DNA of 64,000 nucleotides, from contig CM045731.1 of NCBI GenBank assembly GCA_024760905.1, forward strand, positions 54,139,001-54,203,000, written 5' to 3'. The stretch's first letter is position 1, and each line of letters starts with the position of its first letter. Below the pieces are notes generated by a model. It had not been told where the DNA came from. It did not search any database and saw only the letters and a list, made by a program, of their open reading frames with translations. This document shows positions 22,002 to 33,216 of this stretch, in pieces. The stretch comes from Plotosus lineatus. Its lineage: Eukaryota; Chordata; Actinopteri; Siluriformes; Plotosidae. The translations under genes and the position numbers were made by a program.

Positions 22002-22520
22002 ACGTGCGTGCACGCGTGTGTTGACCAAGTCTTCTTAGCAGAGTTATAATCTTACAAATGTTTATGGAAGGTTAAAAGCCTGAGTCAAGAAATAAAAAAT
22101 AAAACATAAAAAAACAGTAACTCTGTTCTTTACACGAAAAGCATCATGGTGGATTCAGCTCCATAATAGGCAATGGGAGGTAGATGCATAATTCCTCCTA
22201 GGCAATGGGATCCCTGTCCAAGATGGCGTCAGGTAGACCTGTCCAAGATAGCACTTGAGTGAAGGCGACATAAACGACAGCTCAGTTGTTAGCCAATGGG
22301 AGGCCAGCGGGGCGGGATGTTTGAACGTCATTGATGGGAGAGCAGCACGTGTATTGTTTGAATGGCACGTTTTAATGTTTGAATGGCGCATTTGAATTTT
22401 TAAGATGACGCTTTCGTAACGTGAATTTGTTTCATATCCTGAGACAAAAATTTTAGGAAAATGCTTCTCGTAACCCGAATTTTTCGTTTGGTGAGACTTT
22501 CGGAAGGTGAGATACCACCG
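21687..22520 (+). mobile_element. Tigger/pogo-like element T4, 834 bp
   Basis: CAGTAGTACCTCAACTTACG at the left and, in reverse, CGGTGGTATCTCACCTTCCG at the right; TA on both sides (21685-21686, 22521-22522). Interior has ATTTTACACGTAAAACGC and a long GT repeat (21942-22000), no transposase. Confidence 0.85.
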
Positions 22521-22767
22521 TATGTCTTACTACCAGAAATCCAAAAAGTGTACCGAGCTTTGTGCTGAAAATTTTCATGTGCTGAAAAAAGCTTGAGTCT
22601 TTCAGAAGGACTAAAGAAGCTTGTTTCAAGAGGGACAATGAGCTGTGAAAAAGAAATTAATGGTGTACTTTTCAGGGTAATTGGTTGTTTTCATGCAGAA
22701 GGTTCTTTTATAGTGAATTGAAGCTTTACAGTCATGGCAGACGATTGTTAAAATGAAAAACTAACAC

Positions 22768-22925
22768 CACAGAGGAAGAAGGTCCTAGGTTCGATTCCCA
22801 GGCTCTGACATTTCTGTGTGGATTTTGCAAGTTCTTTCCAAACTTGCATGGGTTTTCTCTGTGTATTCCAGTCTCCAATGATGATCTATTGAGTTGTTGC
22901 CCTGCCTTGTTCCAGTGTCGTCAAA
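22768..22925 (+). mobile_element. SINE-B fragment
   Basis: AGGAAGAAGGTCCTAGGTTC, B box GGTTCGATTCCCAG and the GTGTGGATTTTGCAAGTTCT block. Confidence 0.6.
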
Positions 22926-23099
22926 GATAGGATGAAGTGGTTCATACCTACTTCCTGACATGTATGTTGCTTTTGGTAAAAACACCTTTCCAAGTGACTA
23001 AATGTACTTTTACATTACTTTCAAGACTTTTTCAAACTGGAATTTCTTCAACTTCTGAGCTTGTAAACTTCTATTTTTTGTTTCATACTCAGTTTTTAT

Positions 23100-23318
23100 T
23101 CAGTTTTCCCTGTGTGGAGTTTGTGTGTTGTCCCAGTACTTGTATGGGTTATGTCTGGGTACTCCAGTTTCCTTCTGTAGTCCAAAGATATGCACATTAG
23201 CCTATTTTGCCTATTCCAAATTGCCCCTGGGTGTGTGTGTCTCAGTCGTGCAATGGTCTGGCAAGCTGTACCCCACATTCACTCAGTGCTGGCTGAGATT
23301 GGCTCTAGTGTAGCTTGC
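23100..23318 (+). mobile_element. SINE-B copy ending at the hAT insertion
   Basis: TGTGTGGAGTTTGTGTGTTG, TAGTCCAAAGATATGCACAT and GTGCAATGGTCTGGCAAGCT blocks; the hAT element's target site lies at its end. Confidence 0.65.
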
Positions 23319-23577
23319 TATTAGGCCAGTGGTTCTCAATTATTTTCTGTGCCCCCCGGAAGAAAAACATTTCACGCCCACCACCGCCCTGCGAGCAACT
23401 ATAAATAGTGTTATTTGTCTATAAAATTATTAGTACACCTCTGCATAACATTGTATCTTTATTAACATTAAAAACAAATAAGAAAGAAATATAGTTCAAC
23501 TTACAATAAAGAAAAACTTCATTAACGTTGTTTTTTTTTTTTTTATCTCTAATTGAAAAGATTTAAAGTGCACCAAT

Positions 23578-24168
23578 CTTCTTTTACTTTCGGCTGCTCC
23601 CTTCAGGGGTCGCCACAGCAAATCATCCGCCTCCACCTCACCCTGTCCTCCGCATCTTCTTTTCTGAAGTTCTTAAGAAGAACTTTTCTTAAGTACTTAG
23701 GCTCAACAATCCAGAGCAATGGAGAGTGTGGAAAAGAGGTGAAGAAACGTGTGCAGGCAGGCTGGAATGGTTGGAGAAAAGTGTCCGGTGTGATGTGCGA
23801 TAGGAGAGTGTCAACAAGAATGAAGGGAAAAGTGTACAAGACGGTGGTGAGGCCAGCGATGTTGTATGGATTAGAAACAGTGGCGCTGAAGAAAAGGCAG
23901 GAGGCAGAGCTGGAGGTAGCGGAGATGAAAATGTTGAGGTTCTCTCTGGGAGTAACGAGGATGGATAGGATCAGAAATGAGTATATCAGAGGGACAGCCC
24001 ATGTAAGATGTTTTGGAGACAAAGTCAGAGAGGCTAGATTGAGATGGTTTGGACATGTACAGAGGAGGGATAGTGAGTATATTGGCAGTAGGATGCTGAG
24101 GTTGGAACTTCCAGGCAGAAGGCCTCGAGGAAGACCAAAGAAGAGATTTATGGATGTGGTGAAGGAAG
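23578..24168 (-). mobile_element. RTE LINE copy D with 5' inversion
   Basis: The minus strand holds the LINE 3' end (about 23578-23667, EDAEDRVRW through the tail). Beyond a junction near 23670-23690 the preceding segment is inverted and reads on the + strand (KYLGSTIQSNGECGKEVKKR to RFMDVVKE). About 20 nt are lost between the parts. A 14-bp duplication TAAAGTGCACCAAT (23564-23577, 24169-24182) flanks it. This is the twin-priming outcome. Confidence 0.93.
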
Positions 24169-24357
24169 TAAAGTGCACCAATGTGTTTGAAATTAAAAAT
24201 GTACATCCTTATTTAAACTCATTCAACTTATTTATGTCTTAATAGCTCCATCTCTCTCCACCTTTCTCTTCGTTCCTGTTAGAAATTTTTCTGTGTTTTT
24301 TTCTTGAGGGGTTGTTTACCACTTCATATGGTTTACTTGTGCGAAAAACCGCTACAC

Positions 24358-24632
24358 CAGGGGTGTCAAACTCATGCCACAAAGGACCATGTGGCTGCAG
24401 GTTTTTGTTTCAACTAAGCAGCAACACACCTGACTTGGCTCAGTTAATCAACTGATCTGAGTGTTCAAGCAGTTGATTGGTCAGTCTCTGTACAGAGCAC
24501 ACAGATTGACCAGTCAGCTGCCTGAAGACTCAGATGAGTTGATTAAATGCACCACCACAGGTGTGCTCCTGCTAGGTTGAAACAAAAACCTGCAGCCACA
24601 TGGCGCTTTGTGGCATGAGTTTGACACCCCTG
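24358..24632. mobile_element. palindromic hAT-type MITE H2, 275 bp
   Basis: Arms of about 57 bp with two mismatches, starting CAGGGGTGTCAAACTCATGC, and looser pairing over nearly the whole element. Flanked by CGCTACAC at 24350-24357 and 24633-24640. No coding capacity. Inserted within H1. Confidence 0.93.
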
Positions 24633-24879
24633 CGCTACACCATAGCCTGACAATGAGAGCACCACTGCCAACTAGTGGAGTGGAGGTGCAATTACGCTTA
24701 ATTCTCGGACACTATTCCATAAAAGCATGTTCCCCCAGCATCACACCATGACCCCCCCCCATCCCCCCATCCCCCCTCCCCCCGGCACCATACCGTGTGT
24801 CCCACTATTTGAGAAGCACTGTATTAGGCTCCATCAATTTGGAATGTGAATGGGAGCGTGTGGGAGTCTGTGTAGAGGG

Positions 24880-25222
24880 ATGTGTATATGTTATGTTATG
24901 TAGTAGATTTATATTGCGCTTTATCCATACTGAATATTACGCTCAAAGCACACTGGGGAGTGTTCAGTTAATGATGATAACTTCTTTTATCGTCAAAGTA
25001 CATTACATACATGAAATTTGTTTTTTGTGCTCTGGGCACCTCTCACCACTATGCAGCGCCAGTTATTGGTTTGTTCTATCCTTTGATGCTGAGTGCCAAG
25101 CAGGAAGCAACAACTGCCAAATTTTAATGTCTTATGGCATAACGCGGCCGGGTTCGAACTCCGACCTTCTGGAGGATAAAGCAGACGCTGTATCAAATGA
25201 GCTAAATTCCTGGTATGTGTAG
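24880..25222 (-). mobile_element. SINE-E, tRNA-derived
   Basis: Read in reverse: A box TAGCTCATTTGATACAGCG and B box GGAGTTCGAACCC form a tRNA-like head at the right end; the body ends in a block with AAAGCGCAATATAAATCT. Only copy of this family seen here. Confidence 0.65.
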
Positions 25223-25291
25223 ACACCAAGACCATTTGGAGTATAGCTCAGAACAGGTGTGTTTCAAGATTTAATCTCTTCATCTTTCTCA

Positions 25292-25547
25292 CTCCCCCAG
25301 TGCAGCTAACTGGATTATCAAAGGCCAGCCATGTCTCTCACTGTCTATGGTGAGAGATTTATGTAAAAGAACCATTGCTGACTTTCAACAAGAGCAGCTG
25401 CATAGCTGTCAGCATGTTTCTGCCCGGCGATGGCCTGGAGAGCTGTCCAGGGTCTACTCTTCCCTTGTCCAGAGTAAGCTGAGATGGGCACTATCCTACC
25501 CGTGACCCTAATTAGGATTAAGCAGTTCAGAAAATGAATGAATGAGG
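25292..25547 (+). mobile_element. chimeric SINE (A body, B tail), 5'-truncated
   Basis: CCCAGTGCAGCTAACTGGAT and AAAAGAACCATTGCTGACTT from family A, then at CAGCATGTTTCTGCCC a switch to GGCGATGGCCTGGAGAGCTG of family B, ending CAGTTCAGAAAATGAATGAA. Confidence 0.85.
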
Positions 25548-25549
25548 AT

Positions 25550-26335
25550 CTGTCTCACTTTTCGCCTGCATTCCTCACTGTTTTCATTTCATCAAAATAA
25601 TCAATTCATGCCCTCAGACACTTTCTTGGCTTTGTACAAGACAAAGCTCAGTGTTAGAACTAATTTATTCTGATATCGAGTCCTGGAGTCCCAGTTTAAG
25701 ACTGAAGATAAACTGTGGTGTCCAAGTTATCGAATGCGCAACTGACTGATCCATTTCTTTTAGTTTGCTCAGGTTAAACTTGGGGTCTGGTGTTGAGAGC
25801 AGTTTTGTCGCTGGATTACTTGGTAATAGTTGGGGACCAGATCTATAAGGGAGGAGCTGGTCTCAAAGGACAACAGCTTCCCCGAGCCAATTAAATTTGG
25901 GTAAATATTTATAGGACGTGATTTTGGAACTGGCCAGAGACCAGTACAACTTATTCTGCGCTTTCCGTATGAGACCAATTATAGCAATGTCACATTTTTC
26001 TTTCAGCATTTCTACAATGACCCTAATTAACTGTCAGGCTTGTGGCAGTGCATGCAGCATCATTTACTTTCTTCCCTCTACCGCCTTTGTCCATTTGGAG
26101 GATATCTGTGTCCAGCAGGCTTCCATGTCAACCAGTAAAGGTTTTATGGGTTGCATGCCAGCTATTTGGGGACATCTCTATAACATGTGTTTCAGAGGGT
26201 ATAAAAACTACATGATTGTATCCCGTAGGAAGCCTGGTTATGGTTCATCCTGAAAAGCTGTCTACACTGCTACATAGGTGGGAGATTTGAGATGCAGCTC
26301 GAGTTTTTTTTGTGTGTTTTTGAGATCTGATATCA
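25550..26335. other. intron 2 sequence without recognised features
   Basis: Nearly 800 bp; a 111-codon open frame at 25918 has no family features. Confidence 0.5.
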
Positions 26336-26743
26336 TACGGTCGGCCCTCTACTTACGAAGACCTCTGAATCTGAAAAATCCAGGTTACAAAAAACATTTT
26401 CCTAAATTTTTGTCCTCTGTATACAAAACAACCTCTTCTTACGAAAAGCACCAAACGCACCATTCAGAAATTCAAACGCGCCATTCAAACGTTAAAACGC
26501 ACCATTCAAACATTAAAACGCACCATTCAAGCCATAAGCGAGTTGCTCTCTCATTGGCTGTCTCCCAACATCCCGCACCGCTGGCCTCCCACTGGCCAGG
26601 AGGGAGCTGAACTGTACCCATTCCTGTACCCATACTTCCTGTTTGTCACACGTGAAGGAGAGTTGAACAGGACTGTTGTGAGTTTTTTTTGTAATGTGAG
26701 TTTTTTTGAGAGATCATTGCAGCGTTATATTTCGTTATCCATC

Positions 26744-26945
26744 ATGGACCCTAAGAAACTGATTCCCGGTGACACCAAAAAGAAGAAGCAGGCTCCGTTA
26801 TTAATCGAAGTGAAGCAGGAGATAATAAAAAAAAATACGAAAGTGGGATGCGGTTGAGCGAAATCGCACAGGAGTATGGCCGAAACCCCTCTACAATCAG
26901 GACGATATTGAAGCAGAAGGAGACCTTAAAAGCGGAGATACAGTG
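26744..26945 (+). pseudogene. Tigger transposase N-terminus
   Basis: From ATG: MDPKKLIPGDTKKKKQAPLL, then IEVKQEIIKKN; after a frameshift near 26840 RLSEIAQEYGRNPSTIRTIL and KQKETLKAEIQ. This is the CENP-B-like helix-turn-helix of pogo/Tigger transposases, which binds the terminal repeats. The catalytic DDE domain is gone. Confidence 0.88.
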
Positions 26946-27128
26946 ACGGAGGCAATTATTTCGGAAAAAGCAACCGCCATATTTAAGGACCTCGTAAAAA
27001 GGGGGTGAGGGTTCTTCAGACCAGCAACCCCCGGACTTTAAAGCGTTGCATGGGTAGTTCGAGAGATTTTTAAAAAGGTAAATAATTTTCTTTTACTTTT
27101 AACACATATTTCATACAAAATTGGTGTA

Positions 27129-28053
27129 CAGACGCTCCCCGACTTACGTTCATCTGTTTTACGGTTTTTCGATTTTACATTTTTTTTTTTTTTTTAATTG
27201 TCAAATTTTGAGTTTAGACGTACCTACGTAGCATGCTGACGTAATGACGTAATGATGCTGCGTCCATTGTTTACAAACGACAGATGGATATGGATATATA
27301 TGTGTTAAGACGTCGTCTCTGTGATATTTGTGTTTACACTGCTTTTGCGGACTTTTGTAACCCGAAGCAAATATGGCTGGTCAGACGCGTAAGCCTACTA
27401 GCATGGGTGCAAGTCTCATACACAGAGATGAATTAACTATCTGCTCGGATCGGCACAATCTACCATGCATACTCAGTTAAGCAAAGAGAATTGTAAAATG
27501 AATGAAAACCCGAATCCAGAAAAGACAGAGAACTGTCCGCTCTGCTGGTGGAAAGACTGGAAGTCCGTATAACCTGCTCTTTGTCTCAAACACAAATAAG
27601 TAAACTACTTTCTGTGTTGAGCGCCTCAAATATTGTAAGTGTTGATTGGTTGTTTTAAGCTTCATGTAAAGTGACTCGGTTCAGCTTCATGTACAGTGAC
27701 CATCCGTCGACCATCGGAACCATTTACAAGCAGAAATATCGCATCATAGAGAACGTTAAAGGTTATATTTGAAACTATTTGAAATTGATGAGTGAATTTG
27801 ATTAAAATGTATCTATTTGAAATTATTTTTACTTGAATTTAATTTATTTGAAATTAATGTTGATATTATTTGATATTATTTTACAATGTTATGTTTATAA
27901 TAATTTATTTAGAGGCGTTTTATGAGATACAGTAATGGTATTTATGGATGTATAGTGCAGTATGAGTGTCATACATCACTGTAACAACTTACGTTCACTT
28001 TAAACTTACATTCGGCCAGCCGGACCAATTAAAAACGTAAGTCGGGGAGCGTC
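27129..28053 (+). mobile_element. Tigger/pogo-like element T6 nested in T5
   Basis: CAGACGCTCCCCGACTTACG at left after TA; CGTAAGTCGGGGAGCGTC at right before TA. Shares its interior (TTAATTCATCTCTGTGTATG region, ACGTAATGACGTAATG) with T8 in the opposite orientation. No intact coding. Confidence 0.9.
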
Positions 28054-28375
28054 TATGGGGCAGTCTTGGGAGCCTTGGAATGAATCACGTGTTTTACATG
28101 TAAAATGCACCTTTACTTACGAAAAGTCCAGTTTACAAAGAAGGCACTGGAATGGATTAATTTCGTAAGTAGCGGGCCGACTGTATTTTACTTCTTAATT
28201 TATTCATCTATTATAATGGTTTTAGCCAACAGTGAAGACAGGTGAAAGAATTCTGGGTGTGAGATAGAAATCCCAGATCAGAAGTCTGTTGTGAATGTTG
28301 CACCGAATAACACGAAAGAGTTATATGTTATAATACAAGTGTTATAGTAGCAAACAATCGTTTCTTTTGCAACTA

Positions 28376-31300
28376 CAGAGATCCCTCACTTTCCGCAGTT
28401 AATTGGGACTGAGATCCCCCGCGACCGCCGAATTCCACAAAGTAGGATGCCCCCCCACCCGACTGACGTATACGTACATGTATATGTGTATATCTTCTTT
28501 CTTCTTCTTCTTCTTTTACTTTCGGCTGCTCCCTTTAGGGGTCGCCACAGCAAATCATCCGCCTCCACCTCACCCTATCCTCCGCATCTTCTTTTCTGAC
28601 TCCAACGACCTTCATGTCTTCCTTCACCACATCCATAAATCTCTTCTTTGGTCTTCCTCGAGGCCTTCTGCCTGGTAGTTCCAACCTCAGCATCCTACTG
28701 CCAATATACTCACTATCCCTCCTCTGTACATGTCCAAACCATCTCAATCTAGCCTCTCTGACTTTGTCTCCAAAACATCTTACATGGGCTGTCCCTCTGA
28801 TATACTCATTTCTGATCCTATCCATCCTCGTTACTCCCAGAGAGAACCTCAACATTTTTATCTCCGCTACCTCCAGCTCTGCCTCCTGCCTTTTCTTCAG
28901 CGCCACTGTTTCTAATCCATACAACATCGCTGGCCTCACCACCGTCTTGTACACTTTTCCCTTCATTCTTGCTGACACTCCCCTATCGCACATCACACCG
29001 GACACTTTTCTCCAACCATTCCAGCCTGCCTGCACACGTTTCTTCACCTCTTTTCCACACTCTCCATTGCTCTGGATTGTTGAGCCTAAGTACTTAAAAT
29101 CCTCCACCTTCCTTATCTCTGCTCCCTGTAACATCACCGTTCCTCCTGGGTCCTTCTCATTCACACACATGTATTCTGATTTTCTGAGGCTAACCTTCAT
29201 TCCTCTCCTTTCCAGGGCATACCTCCACCTCTCTAGATTTTCCTGCATTTGTTCTCTGCTCTCACTACAGATCACGATGTCATCTGCAAACATCATAGTC
29301 CATGGAGATTCTTGTCTCACCTCGTCTGTCAGCCTGTCCATCACCATAGCAAACAAGAAGGGGCTCAGAGCTGACCCTTGATGCAGTCCCACCTCCACCT
29401 TGAATTCGTCGGTCACACCGACAGTACACCTAACCGCTGTCTTACATCTCTCATACATGTCCTGCACCACTCTAACATACTTCTCTGCCACTCCAGACTT
29501 CCTCATGCAATACCACAGTTCTTGTCTTGGCACCCTGTCATATGCTTTTTCCAGATCCACAAAGGCACAATGCAGCTCCTTCTGACCTTCTACCTTCCAC
29601 TATTCTTTCCCATAACTTCATCGTATGGCTCATCAACTTTATCCCTCTATAGTTGCTGCAACTCTGCACGTCTCCCTGGTTCTTAAAAATAGGTACCAGC
29701 ACACTTCTCCTCCACTCCTCCGGCATCTGCTCACTCTCTAGTACCTTGTTGAATGTTCTTGTCAGAAAATCTACTGCTACCTCTCCTAGACACTTCCATA
29801 CCTCCACAGGTATATCATCAGGACCAACTGCCTTTCCATTCTTCATCCTCTTCAATGCCCTTCTCACTTCACCCTTACTGATCTTTGCTACATCCTGCTC
29901 CTCAATGGTCACCTCTTCTACTCCTTTTTCTCTCTCATTTTCCTCATTCATCAGCTCTTCAAAGTACTCTTTCCATCTTCCCAGCACACTTCTGTCATCA
30001 GTCAATACATTTCCCTCTCTGTCCTTTATCAATCTAACTTGCTGTACGTCCTTCCCATCTCTATTTCTCTGCTGTGCCAACCTGTATAGATCATTTTCTC
30101 CCGCTTTACTATCCAACCTATCATACAAGTCATCATACGCCCTCTGTTTGGCCTTAGCCACTGCTACTTTCGCCTTACGCTGTGTCTCCCTGTACTCCTG
30201 TTTACTCTCTTCAGTCCTCTCAATGTCCCACTTCTTCTTAGCTAACCTCTTCCTTTGTACACACTCCTGCACTTCCTCATTCCACCACCAAGTCTCCTTA
30301 TCTACTTTCCTTCCAGAGGACACACCAAGTACTCTCCTACCTGTGTCCCTGATCACATTTGCTGTGGTTGTCCAGTCATTTGGAAGCACTTCCTGGCCAC
30401 CCAAAGCCTGTTTCAACTCCTCTTTGAGGACAACACGACACTCTTCCTTTTTCAGCTTCCACCACTTTGTATTCTGCTCTGTCTTTGCCTTTTTCACCTT
30501 TCTCACCATCAGAGTCATCCTGCACACCACCATCCTATGCTGTTTGGCAACACTCTCACCCACTATGACTTTGCAGTCACTGACTTCCTTCAAATTACAT
30601 CGCCTGCACAAGATGTAGTCTACCTGTGTGCTCCTACCTCCGCTTTTATAAGTCACCCTATGCTCCTGTTTCTTCTGGAAGAAAGTATTCACCACAGCCA
30701 TTTCCATCCTTTTTGCAAAATCTATCAACATCTGTCCTTCATGCGTTCCTGTCCTGGATACCAAACCTGCCCATCACTTCCTCGTCCCTCTGTTGCCTGT
30801 ACCAACATGTCCATTGAAGTCTGCACCAATGACCACTCTTTCACCTCTGGGGGTACTCTGCATCACTTCATCTAAGTCACTCCAGAAGCTCTCCTTCTCT
30901 TCTAGCTCACATCCTGCCTGTGGGGCATAAGCACTAACAACATTGAGCATTACACCTTCAATTTCTAACTTGAGACTCATCACTCTGTCTGACACTCTTT
31001 TCACTTTTAGAACATTCCTGACAAACTCCTCCTTCAAGATGACTCCTACTCCATTTCTCTTCCCATCCACACCGTGATAAAATAGCTTAAACCCTGCTTC
31101 TAAGCTTTTAGCTTTGCTACCTTTCCACCTGGTCTCCTGAACACACAGTATGTCCACTTTCCTCCTCTGCATCATGTCAGCCAGCTCTCTACCTTTTCTT
31201 TGCATAGTTCCAACATTCAAAGTCCCCACTCTCAGTCCTACACTCATGCTTTTCCTCTTCTCTCTCTGCCTACGGACACGCCTCCCACCTCTCCTTCTTC

Positions 31301-31957
31301 GACGTCTTCGACCAACAGTAGTCAAATTTCCATCAGCACCCTGTTGATTGACAGCACTGATGGCGGTCGTTGTTAACCCGGGCCTCGACCGATCCGGTAT
31401 GGGGGTAATACTTCTGATTTGCATCATAAATATTTGGCATTGGTTTTACGTCGGATGCCCTTCCTGACACAACCCTCTGCATTTCTCCGGGCTTGGGACC
31501 GGCATGAGGGGGAGAGACACTGGTTAGTGCCCCACCCCCCCCACCTCATGGCTGCATTGTATATGTGTATATAATATCAATAAATACATATTCAATGCTA
31601 TAAATGCTTACAATAACAATTGAACATTCAAAAATAATGCATAAGATGCAAATAAAATATAAATACACACATACAGACGCAGATGTGCATGCATGCACAC
31701 AGATGCGCACCTCACATAAAAATCTAAGTAGTTTTGATGGGGGGGTTTGGGCTGTTATTTTTTTTGTTTGTTTTTGTTTTGGGTTTTTTGTTTTGTTTTT
31801 TTTTTTGCATAATTGGCCTTGTTTTGCGGCATTTTCCTTAACTTTTTCCCCTATTCTTCCTTAATTTCCTTATTTTTTTTAATTTGCTGAATATTTAAGA
31901 AAAAATGTGATACACTGAAGCCGCATGAATTGTAGCAAAGTAGCGAGGGGATCCCTG
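28376..31957 (+). mobile_element. Tigger/pogo-like element T7 hosting RTE copy C
   Basis: CAGAGATCCCTCACTTTCCG at left, and in reverse CAGGGATCCCCTCGCTACTT at right, both next to TA. Only about 100 bp (left) and 385 bp (right) of its own sequence remain outside the 3.06-kb LINE. Confidence 0.82.
28494..31557 (-). mobile_element. full-length RTE LINE, copy C, 3064 bp
   Basis: Flanked by perfect 15-bp duplications TGTATATGTGTATAT (28479-28493, 31558-31572). Minus strand order: 5' leader (31557 to about 31427), basic start, APE endonuclease (GTLNVGTMQRKGREL, ILCVQETRWKG with catalytic Glu, VIGADFNGHVG, STQVDYILCR, QHRMVVCRM), linker, reverse transcriptase (AVGPDDIPVEVWKCLGEV, FVDLEKAYDRVPR-type start, LHQGSALSPFLFAMV, FADD) and C-terminal RWFGHVQRRDSEY and RPRGRPKKRFMDVV, then a short tail with AAG units. 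Frameshift near 30770 and a loss of about 110 bp near 29591 (the EQQFGFMPRKST region kept in copy A) make it inactive. Fragments read 217, 408 and 341 residues. Confidence 0.95.
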
Positions 31958-31984
31958 TATTACATTTGTGTTGCTCTCAATGGA

Positions 31985-32272
31985 GAAATGTTGGCGCTGC
32001 ACCCAATGAGACAGATGGTGCTGCACTCAACTGGGCTGTTGGCACTGCACCCAATGGGGCTGTTGGTGCTGCACCCAGTGACACTTTACTTGTTGTATTA
32101 AATGACATTGGTGTTGTACCAAATGCCACTTTTTTATTTTTCCACCAAATTACACTGTTTGCTTTGCATTTAATACTAAAGTTATTGTTGCACCAAGTGA
32201 TACTGTAGGCATTACATCGAATGGCACTGTTGGTGTTGCATGAAGTGATGCTGCTGGTGTTGTAACAACTGA
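31985..32272. repeat. degenerate tandem repeat of 24-bp unit
   Basis: About twelve units of the type CTGTTGGTGCTGCACCCAATGG, mutated but in register. The plus frame shows an eight-residue period (VGTAPNGA, VGAAPSDT). Probably a minisatellite rather than a gene, since stops end the frame. Confidence 0.8.
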
Positions 32273-33216
32273 CCATCCATATAAATACAGGATACAGTGT
32301 AAACATGTACACACGAACACTACAAGTTTACTAATGAAGTGGATATATGTAGATAGATGATATCACTTGTTTGGACTTTCACCTGTTTATTCCAGGGCTG
32401 CTTAATGAAGTACTCAATAATGAACTAACAGATTGAATCAAGGATGCTGTGACCGTGAAAAACATCGATGTGATCTTTCAGGGCCATTGTTCTGCCAGAA
32501 AAAAAAATCGATTCTCTTCCCTTTAGTACCTCATGGCATGTAAACGATTAATCATATCCTGTCACCGTTGCTCATCGACAGAAAAAATGCGCAGCACAAA
32601 AAAAGTGCCTACTTTATTCATGGTGCTCTGAAATCTGGTTTATGCACGAGCCCTTCATTAATTGGGTGGGAGGCTGACAAGGCTGGAGCTGTGGCATGTT
32701 CTGGCATCTTCCACAGATTTAAATAACCTCATGGAGAGTAAATGCTTCCTCAGCATTTCTTCTGTCCTGTATATCAGAGAAATAGAGAAAGAGAAAATCT
32801 GGGCGTGTGCTTTTCTTGGAACAAAGGAATCTGAGTGAGTGGTGGTGGGGGAATATTTTCTGTTTTTCATCCAAAAGCGCAGAGAATTTATGGAAGCTGC
32901 TATGCACCAGTTTAGCACGTACATTTCCATCCTGTCTTCTGGAGCACTTGGAGAAAGTGGCCTGGTTTCCGGAACTATAACATTCACTGTACATGTGGAA
33001 GAGTAAGAGTCTCTCTGAGAGCCATGCAAAATTGATTATGCTGCACTGCCTTTTTTGGGGGGGTCCCCCCCTGTATCTGCATTTGCATCTGCTGTTCAGT
33101 GTTAAACAAGTGGTCTTACACTGTTAACAATGAAACGTGAATTTGTTATGAGAATCATCTCTATTGAGAGCCTCACTCATAAATAACTGACTATTTCTAT
33201 GACATCAGGTAGATTT
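32273..33216. other. intron 2 sequence without recognised features
   Basis: About 940 bp; overlapping minus-strand frames of 91 and 123 codons show no family features. Confidence 0.5.

Larger units (their letters stand above)
23327..24821 (+). mobile_element. non-autonomous hAT element H1 (1495 bp with nested insertions)
   Basis: Terminal repeats CAGTGGTTCTCAA and, in reverse, CAGTGCTTCTCAA, of the hAT/Charlie type, with a perfect 8-bp target duplication. No transposase. It has received an RTE (23578-24168) and a second hAT element (24358-24632); without these it would be about 600 bp. A partial relative lies at 2110-2437. Confidence 0.93.
23319..24829. repeat. 8-bp target duplication of the hAT element
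   Basis: TATTAGGC at 23319-23326 and again at 24822-24829, the length expected of hAT transposition. Confidence 0.9.
26338..28183 (+). mobile_element. Tigger/pogo-like element T5, hosting T6
   Basis: Left end CGGTCGGCCCTCTACTTACG, right end in reverse CAGTCGGCCCGCTACTTACG, TA on both sides. A transposase start lies at 26744-26945; the remainder is replaced by or lost around nested element T6. Subterminal AATGAATCACGTGTTTTACA resembles T4 and T9. Confidence 0.92.

Noticed and set aside
25918..26253. 111-codon frame in intron 2
   Set aside because: No domain, no flanking splice logic, composition like random intron.
29653..30618. Open frame of 321 codons on the + strand (and its twin at 576-1538)
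   Set aside because: It is the antisense of the RTE endonuclease/linker/reverse transcriptase region; the same pattern recurs in each LINE copy and the residue make-up (Ser/Phe/Leu rich) has no family signature.
31985..32272. 24-bp repeat array as a CRISPR-like or coding array
   Set aside because: Units are contiguous without spacers, mutated, and interrupted by stops; a vertebrate minisatellite is the simple reading.
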